The notes beneath the pieces are model-generated. The model had not been told where the DNA came from. It did not search any database and saw only the letters and a program-made list of their open reading frames with translations. Shown one piece after another: positions 6,213 through 8,261 of a stretch of 8,261 bases of DNA (positions are counted from its first letter, which is position 1; every line of letters starts with the position of its first letter). Source of the DNA: Akkermansiaceae bacterium. Lineage in GTDB: Bacteria; Verrucomicrobiota; Verrucomicrobiia; Verrucomicrobiales; Akkermansiaceae. The stretch is taken from NCBI GenBank assembly GCA_018676385.1, contig JABHEX010000278.1, forward strand, positions 1-8,261. The letters are read 5' to 3'. Made by a program: the position numbers and the translations under genes.

Positions 6213-7294
6213 TGGACGCGATACGGGCAGATTCAATCATTAAGGAGTATGGCGATGTTCGCGCGCTGGACAATGCCAGTATTGCTATCGAAAAAGGTGA
6301 ATTGTTTTTTTTGTTAGGCTCTAGTGGCTGCGGTAAGACCACTTTGTTGCGCTGCATTGCAGGACTGGAAACGCCGACGTCGGGTCGGATTTTTTATGGT
6401 GATAAGGATGTAACCAAGCTTCCTACCCACAAGCGCGAGGCGGCGATGATGTTTCAAAGCTACGCTTTGTGGCCGCATATGAATGTGGGGCAGAATATCG
6501 GGTTTGGATTAGAGGAGCGAAAGGTGGAGAAAAAAGAGATTGAGCGGCGCGTTGGCGAGGCGCTTGAGATGGTGCACCTTGAGGGCTATGGCGATCGTAG
6601 AATTGACCAGATGTCTGGTGGTCAGCAGCAGCGTGTTGCGTTGGCACGTGCATTGGTCGTAAAACCTAAATGCCTATTACTAGATGAACCGTTATCCAAC
6701 CTTGATGCTAAGCTGCGACTTGAAATGCGTAGTGAAATCCGCCGTATTGTAAAGGAGAACAACCTTACAGGGGTGTATGTAACTCACGACCAAGAGGAGG
6801 CACTTTCTATGGCTGACCGTATGGCAATTCTTGATGCTGGTCGGATTGTTCAGAGTGGTACTCCAGAAGATATTTATAGGAGCCCACTAAGCGCCCATGT
6901 TGCAGGATTTATTGGTGAAACTAATCTTATGAAAGCTACTGTTCAGGGTGTTGAGGATACTGAAGGCAGGCTGAAAGTTCATTTAAATACTTCATCTGGA
7001 AACTTTTGTGGCTATGTAGCGCAGGGTAATTGGCGGCCGGATGATGGGTCTGAAGTGCTTGTGTCGATACGTCCTGAGGCGCTATCCGTTGGTAGCTCTG
7101 AAGTGCCTGTCAACCGAGTCGATGGACGGGTAATTGAGCGTATGTATCTCGGAAGTAATGTGCAGTATAAGGTTAAGGGTGAAGGCGATTTGCTCTGGAA
7201 TGTCTCAGAGGCTAACCCTCAATCGATGCGTCAATCAGGTGATCGGGTGCTGCTTACCATTAGTCCGGCGGATGTCGTTATTTTAAAGGTATGA
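6212..7294 (+). CDS. ABC importer ATPase, FbpC/PotA-like (CUT1/MOI class)
   Basis: This cytoplasmic ATPase powers a binding-protein-dependent importer. The 360 residues split into a nucleotide-binding domain (about 3-236) and a C-terminal TOBE-type regulatory/substrate-sensing domain (about 237-358, with SIRPEAL at 285-291). All motifs are intact: Walker A GSSGCGKTT (36-44), Q-loop Gln82 in MMFQSYALWPHM, signature MSGGQQQR (134-141), Walker B CLLLDEP (154-160), D-loop SNLD (162-165), and switch His192 in VTHDQEEA. The SYALWPHM segment and TOBE domain are typical of ferric iron (FbpC/AfuC), polyamine (PotA), phosphonate and sugar (UgpC/MalK) ATPases. The neighbouring binding protein points to the iron/polyamine-like end, so no symbol is given. 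The start is the only ATG that gives the normal N-terminus. Its stop overlaps the next start by four bases (ATGA), indicating translational coupling. Confidence 0.92.
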   Translation: MDAIRADSIIKEYGDVRALDNASIAIEKGELFFLLGSSGCGKTTLLRCIAGLETPTSGRIFYGDKDVTKLPTHKREAAMMFQSYALWPHMNVGQNIGFGLEERKVEKKEIERRVGEALEMVHLEGYGDRRIDQMSGGQQQRVALARALVVKPKCLLLDEPLSNLDAKLRLEMRSEIRRIVKENNLTGVYVTHDQEEALSMADRMAILDAGRIVQSGTPEDIYRSPLSAHVAGFIGETNLMKATVQGVEDTEGRLKVHLNTSSGNFCGYVAQGNWRPDDGSEVLVSIRPEALSVGSSEVPVNRVDGRVIERMYLGSNVQYKVKGEGDLLWNVSEANPQSMRQSGDRVLLTISPADVVILKV

Positions 7295-8261
7295 ATAAGT
7301 GGGTGAACAGTAAGACCATGGTCGCCGCCGCGCTTGTTCTTTGCGTCGCTGCCCCCATCGTGCTCAGCAAAAAGCAAGATGGTGGCAATGTGACTGTGGA
7401 TAATGCCGACCGTAGGATCAACATCATCACACCGCATAATGAGACGATACGTCGGGAGTTTGGTGAGGCGTTCCAGGATTGGTGGAGAGAAAAAACAGGA
7501 GAGTCTGTGTATGTAAATTGGCTTACACCGGGTGGCACATCTGAGATTCGCAAGATTCTAAATGGAAAATATAAGGCTGCTGAAAGAGTCGGTGACGATG
7601 GCATAGGGATTGATATATTTTTTGGTGGTGGTGATTATGATTTTCGCAAGCAGGCGCAGGCTGGGCACCTTGCCAAGCTTGAGGTTTTTGAAAAGCACCC
7701 AGCATGGTTCAGCGATAATGTGATTCCGGCATATTTTACTGGGGAGAAGTATTATGACCCACAGCACGCATGGGTAGGTGTGTGTCTCTCACGATTTGGG
7801 ATTTGTTATAATTTGGATTCCTTGAAGAGGCTTAAGATAAAACCGCCAACAAGGTGGTCTGACCTAGGTGATCCAAAGTATTTTGGTTCTATTGCTCTGG
7901 CTGATCCGTCAAAAAGCGGATCGGTTTCTCGTGCTTTTGAGATGCTCATCCAAGAGCAAATTCATGAGGCAGTCACGGCACTGCAACGCAAACCGGGGGA
8001 GACTCAGATCCAATTTGATATGCGTGCCCGCAGTGATGGATGGGACAAAGGTATCAATCTGATTCAGAAGATTGCGTCGAATGCGCGATATTTCACTGAC
8101 AGTGCTACCAAGATTCCTCATGACGTTGCCCAGGGTAATGCCGCCGCAGGGATGTGCATTGATTTTTATGGACGAACGTATGAGGAGATGCTGAAAAAGG
8201 ACGACGGCAGCACGCGCATGCGCTGGATTTCTCCAAAGGGTGGTACTTCCATGAGTGTGGA
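7291..8261 (+). CDS. ABC transporter extracellular solute-binding protein (3' end outside window)
   Basis: 323 codons are visible and the gene continues past the right edge. The ATG overlaps the ATPase stop in ATGA, so the two are co-translated. Residues 10-25 are hydrophobic after a Lys-containing N-terminus. This is a signal sequence or an uncleaved anchor: no clean AXA site is seen, and Cys18 (LVLC) does not fit a lipobox. The mature part looks like a type 2 periplasmic binding protein of the iron(III)/AfuA-like group. It has INIITPHNETIRREFGEAF (43-61) as first strand and helix, DIFFGGGDYDF (108-118), a GVCLSRFGICYN hinge strand (163-174), PTRWSDLGDPKYFGSIALAD (186-205) with the SGS turn, and GNAAAGMCIDFYGR (282-295). 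The visible end, SPKGGTSMSV, is the family's late conserved segment, so perhaps a fifth to a quarter is missing. The substrate may be ferric iron, but metal ligands cannot be assigned. Confidence 0.88.
   Translation, partial: MNKWVNSKTMVAAALVLCVAAPIVLSKKQDGGNVTVDNADRRINIITPHNETIRREFGEAFQDWWREKTGESVYVNWLTPGGTSEIRKILNGKYKAAERVGDDGIGIDIFFGGGDYDFRKQAQAGHLAKLEVFEKHPAWFSDNVIPAYFTGEKYYDPQHAWVGVCLSRFGICYNLDSLKRLKIKPPTRWSDLGDPKYFGSIALADPSKSGSVSRAFEMLIQEQIHEAVTALQRKPGETQIQFDMRARSDGWDKGINLIQKIASNARYFTDSATKIPHDVAQGNAAAGMCIDFYGRTYEEMLKKDDGSTRMRWISPKGGTSMSV

Noticed and set aside
1..8261. CRISPR array, tRNA, rRNA, complete insertion sequence, defence island or biosynthetic cluster
   Set aside because: I looked for each on both strands and saw no regularly spaced repeats, cloverleaf, transposase, nuclease or synthase gene. 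Most of the window is explained by housekeeping genes.

Overview
The window reads as ordinary chromosome of a Gram-negative (diderm) bacterium, most likely a member of the Verrucomicrobiota or a relative in the PVC group. This is an inference. It rests on a secreted DUF1080 (3-keto-disaccharide hydrolase-like) protein, a family expanded in Verrucomicrobiota and Planctomycetota; on a full BamA, which requires an outer membrane; and on gene starts that almost all lack a Shine-Dalgarno sequence. No rRNA, tRNA, CRISPR array, complete insertion sequence or phage gene was seen.

Layout. Positions 1-515 hold a small membrane protein of unknown family whose frame is still open at the left edge. Positions 516-1500 form a patch of different character. 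It contains a C-rich spacer, a secreted DUF1080 protein with strongly C-ending codons, a 39-codon minus-strand remnant that looks like the C-terminus of a lost gene, and a short inverted repeat. Next comes a minus-strand citrate synthase (1569-2699) with its own hairpin terminator, convergent with the DUF1080 gene. A 183-base divergent spacer (2700-2882) separates it from tsaB (2883-3551), and bamA (3697-6042) follows. A textbook rho-independent terminator at 6068-6099 closes that block. After a 112-base spacer, an ABC importer operon begins: an ATPase of the FbpC/PotA class (6212-7294) overlapping by four bases a periplasmic solute-binding protein (7291 to the window end, cut off). Its permease is presumably beyond the right edge.

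Function. The genes are mostly independent housekeeping units: TCA cycle entry (citrate synthase), the tRNA t6A37 modification partner TsaB, outer-membrane protein assembly (BamA), and nutrient import (ABC operon, possibly ferric iron). There is no sign of a single integrated system or defence island.

The points most worth a second look are the compositional patch with its gene remnant, the arrangement around the tsaB start (a possible leaderless GTG, or a 24-codon hydrophobic sORF ending in ATGTGA over that GTG), the lack of Shine-Dalgarno sequences, and possible metal-responsive sequence in front of the ABC operon. None of these amounts to a convincing new biological system.
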